A stretch of DNA of 7,415 bases, taken from assembly GCA_030695685.1 (NCBI GenBank), contig JAUYPT010000047.1:1-7415 (forward strand), in the 5' to 3' direction. Position 1 is the stretch's first letter, and each line of letters begins with the position of its first letter. The notes under the pieces are model-generated. The model made no database searches and was not told the DNA's origin. It saw only the letters and a list, made by a program, of their open reading frames with translations. This DNA is from Nanobdellota archaeon (GTDB lineage Archaea; Nanobdellota; Nanobdellia; Woesearchaeales; GW2011-AR9). The translations under genes were made by a program, and so were the position numbers. Below, piece by piece: positions 5,783 to 7,415 of this stretch.

Positions 5783-7018
5783 TTATTTAAGCCTTAATTC
5801 TTGATTGTCATGCATTCCTTTTCTTATTTCAGTCTTATTATTTCTAGTATTACGCCGCCAGAAGAAATAAAATGCACTGCCGCTGGCGATAACACTCATC
5901 ACAACAACCAAAAGAATCGTCGGAACCGCTCCAAATGAACCAGTTATCGCTGCACCAGTAGGTAAACTTTGATATTCATCTTCCGTGATTAATTCTGCCG
6001 AAAATGTTTTTGTTTCGGTATCATAGCTATTCCAGAAGCTTACTTTCATATCAAAAGTATATTTACCCGGGTCTTTTTCCTTGGCATCAAAATAATCCCT
6101 AATACGTTCTGTCATCAGTCCATCAATATCAACAGATTTAGTGCGGAATTCGTCAATTTTCTGGTCATTTTTTGTAACTTCAACATCAACAAAGACATTC
6201 TTAATTTCTTTATTCCATTGGTTCAGTAAATCCAACGAATACTGGTTAATGGTATGAGCAATGAAAAATTTGTCAAAATAGGTAATGTCGATGTCTGGCC
6301 TGCCGACGATTAAATTTTTAATTACTTCCGTGGTCTGGCCATCAAATGTTGTTACGGCAGAAACTTCAAACTCGCCGCGCTCAAACAAATCTTTATCAAT
6401 CTGAACATCCAGCAATTTATTTTCTTTCTGCTTCAAATCCGTTTCTGCTGTTTCCACGACCTGCTGTTTTTGCTGCTTGTCATTAACATAAAATTTAGTT
6501 TTAATCTTGCCTATGTCTGTCTTGCCGCGATTTTCTACTTGGGAAACCAACCTGATTTTATCTTTATTTTCAAAGAAATTGAGGCTGGCAACAACGTATT
6601 TATCAGGATATGGCCCTTCAATGATTATTTTATGTTTTAAGACTATTTGGGAAGAGATAACTGTTTCTCCATCCGGAACATCCATTGTCTGTTGGATGAT
6701 GATGTCTGCTGTCGATGTTCCGGGAGGCACTTCTTCTGGAAGAGTAACGCTAAAATCAACAGCAAGGGCATCATCATCTTCCCTAAATTTTAATTCTTTG
6801 GTGTTAAGTTTCACGTATTCCGCCATTTCTCCTTCCACGGAAACTGTTGCCGTAAATTCCTGCCGATCAGTATTAACAACCCATAATTTTCCTTCAACAG
6901 TTTCAGTTTTCAAATCATCAGAGATAATCATTGTTTTTACCGGCCGAATGCCGAGAGCTAAGACTACATTAACGATCAGCAAAAGTGCCAACAGCCAAAC
7001 GATAATTTTTAGTTTCAT
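5783..7018 (-). CDS. Cell-surface protein with Ig-like ectodomain and single C-terminal membrane anchor
   Basis: The protein has 411 residues from the ATG at 7018. The frame is open upstream to 7147, but that extension would overlap the preceding gene and carries no signal, whereas 7018 starts directly with a signal peptide. The start has only a weak GATGAG, 6 bases before it. A basic-hydrophobic signal (KLKIIVWLLALLLIVNVVLA, likely cleaved after Ala21) precedes GIRPVKTMII. A beta-rich ectodomain (~22-345) looks like two or three Ig-like or CARDB/COG1361-type domains, with VNTDRQEFTATVSVEGE and LPEEVPPGTSTADI typical of archaeal surface proteins. A membrane helix follows at ~364-387, then RR and a ~24-residue basic cytoplasmic tail. 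LPTGAAITG (352-360) precedes the helix. No N-glycosylation sequon falls in the ectodomain. It is probably cotranscribed with the gene 22 bases upstream. The exact function is unknown. Confidence 0.8.
   Translation of the reverse strand: MKLKIIVWLLALLLIVNVVLALGIRPVKTMIISDDLKTETVEGKLWVVNTDRQEFTATVSVEGEMAEYVKLNTKELKFREDDDALAVDFSVTLPEEVPPGTSTADIIIQQTMDVPDGETVISSQIVLKHKIIIEGPYPDKYVVASLNFFENKDKIRLVSQVENRGKTDIGKIKTKFYVNDKQQKQQVVETAETDLKQKENKLLDVQIDKDLFERGEFEVSAVTTFDGQTTEVIKNLIVGRPDIDITYFDKFFIAHTINQYSLDLLNQWNKEIKNVFVDVEVTKNDQKIDEFRTKSVDIDGLMTERIRDYFDAKEKDPGKYTFDMKVSFWNSYDTETKTFSAELITEDEYQSLPTGAAITGSFGAVPTILLVVVMSVIASGSAFYFFWRRNTRNNKTEIRKGMHDNQELRLK
5819..5847 (+). terminator. T-rich stretch downstream of dnaJ, possible terminator
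   Basis: The plus strand is T-rich here (TTTTCTTATTTC, then TTATTATTTC), about 40-65 bases after the dnaJ stop, and there is no stem. Such runs can stop archaeal RNA polymerase. The tract lies inside the 3' end of the convergent membrane-protein gene, so the dnaJ transcript must overlap that mRNA by at least this distance. Confidence 0.3.
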
Positions 7019-7040
7019 TGTAGTCTCATCATTGTAGGTT

Positions 7041-7415
7041 TTATGATACGCTTGATCCTGAGGCGCTAAAAGTAACTGTAGAGCTTTTGGATCCGGATGG
7101 TTCATCCGTCGGAACGGTAATATTAATATCAATTTCAGCTTCATCATTGATGTTGCGCCAGTTCAATTCCACAACATGATAACTGGTATTAACCGCAGGC
7201 ATGTTAAGGTAGCTTGTATTTGAAAGGGTAGAAAATGATCCTGTTTCTAAAGAACTTTCATTAACCCTAAACTGATAATTTCTGGAAGGATGAGTTACCG
7301 CAGTAAACAGCGCCGTGGCATTAATGCTGATATTCATAAAAATATTGCCACCATTCTCAAGCCTGAATGACGCCGGGCTTCCGTCACTCGTATTCTCTTC
7401 CGTTCCTACCGTCAA
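7041..7415 (-). CDS. C-terminal part of an Ig-like secreted or S-layer-type protein (5' end outside window)
   Basis: An open frame enters from the right edge and ends at TAA (7041-7043), giving 124 residues. The TTG at the edge is probably an internal Leu codon. The fragment is Ser/Thr/Asn-rich and beta-stranded, with FRLENGGNIFMNISINATAL near its start and IDINITVPTDEPSGSKSSTV near its end. This pattern occurs in secreted Ig-like or S-layer-associated proteins of DPANN archaea. Seven N-X-S/T sequons lie in 124 residues, consistent with heavy N-glycosylation outside the cell. The visible C-terminus has no membrane anchor, so the protein is either free, attached by its missing part, or held by the membrane protein encoded 22 bases downstream. 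The identity of the whole protein cannot be judged. Confidence 0.75.
   Translation of the reverse strand: MTVGTEENTSDGSPASFRLENGGNIFMNISINATALFTAVTHPSRNYQFRVNESSLETGSFSTLSNTSYLNMPAVNTSYHVVELNWRNINDEAEIDINITVPTDEPSGSKSSTVTFSASGSSVS

Noticed and set aside
6507..7037. 176-codon plus-strand frame opposite the membrane-protein gene
   Set aside because: The product is Ser/Thr-rich without motifs and mirrors the coding minus strand, which has a signal peptide, beta-domain pattern and anchor.
7019..7147. N-terminal extension of the membrane protein up to 7147
   Set aside because: It overlaps the end of the upstream surface-protein gene by more than 100 bases and would bury the clear signal peptide that begins at 7018.
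1..7415. CRISPR arrays, tRNA or rRNA genes, insertion sequences
   Set aside because: No regularly spaced long repeats, no tRNA-like cloverleaf sequence, no transposase motif and no terminal inverted repeats were seen on either strand; the window is almost fully occupied by protein genes.

Overview
The window looks like a chromosomal segment from a mesophilic archaeon, most likely a DPANN lineage such as Woesearchaeota or Pacearchaeota. The lineage is inferred from four things. There is a BRE/TATA-type promoter (CGAAA followed by TTTATATATAA) in front of the chaperone operon. There are oligo-T stretches where terminators are expected. The winged-helix regulator has a sequence style I associate with these archaea. 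The right-hand genes encode Ig-like, sequon-rich surface proteins with one C-terminal membrane anchor. The DnaK/DnaJ/GrpE set is of bacterial type. Many archaea have this set, and it is generally thought to have come from bacteria; the DnaK resembles Gram-positive DnaK and lacks the proteobacterial insertion in the ATPase domain.

Layout, left to right. Positions 3-134 (+) hold the probable last 43 codons of an unidentified gene. A leftward pair follows: an ArsR-like winged-helix regulator (936-1331, -) and then a thioredoxin-fold protein with a CAPC active site and an unrecognised helical N-terminal half (182-883, -). A 115-bp divergent intergenic region (1332-1446) carries promoters for both directions and candidate operator repeats. 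The rightward chaperone cluster is grpE (1447-2067), dnaK (2084-3982), an HD-domain phosphohydrolase (4044-4658) and dnaJ (4666-5781). Immediately after dnaJ, with one base between the stop codons, a leftward surface-protein pair ends: a C-terminal fragment of an Ig-like secreted protein (7041-7415, cut by the window edge) and a single-anchor membrane protein (5783-7018).

How the genes may work together. GrpE (nucleotide exchange), DnaK (ATP-driven peptide holding) and DnaJ (substrate delivery and ATPase stimulation) form the standard Hsp70 cycle. The divergent winged-helix protein is the natural candidate for the operon's heat-shock regulator, and the thioredoxin-like protein downstream of it suggests a link between folding and redox state. 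The unexpected member is the HD hydrolase between dnaK and dnaJ. A hairpin with a T6 tract after dnaK may separate its expression from the upstream genes. The most novel hypothesis here is that regulator, redox protein, HD enzyme and Hsp70 machine form one proteostasis locus. This rests on gene order and motifs only.
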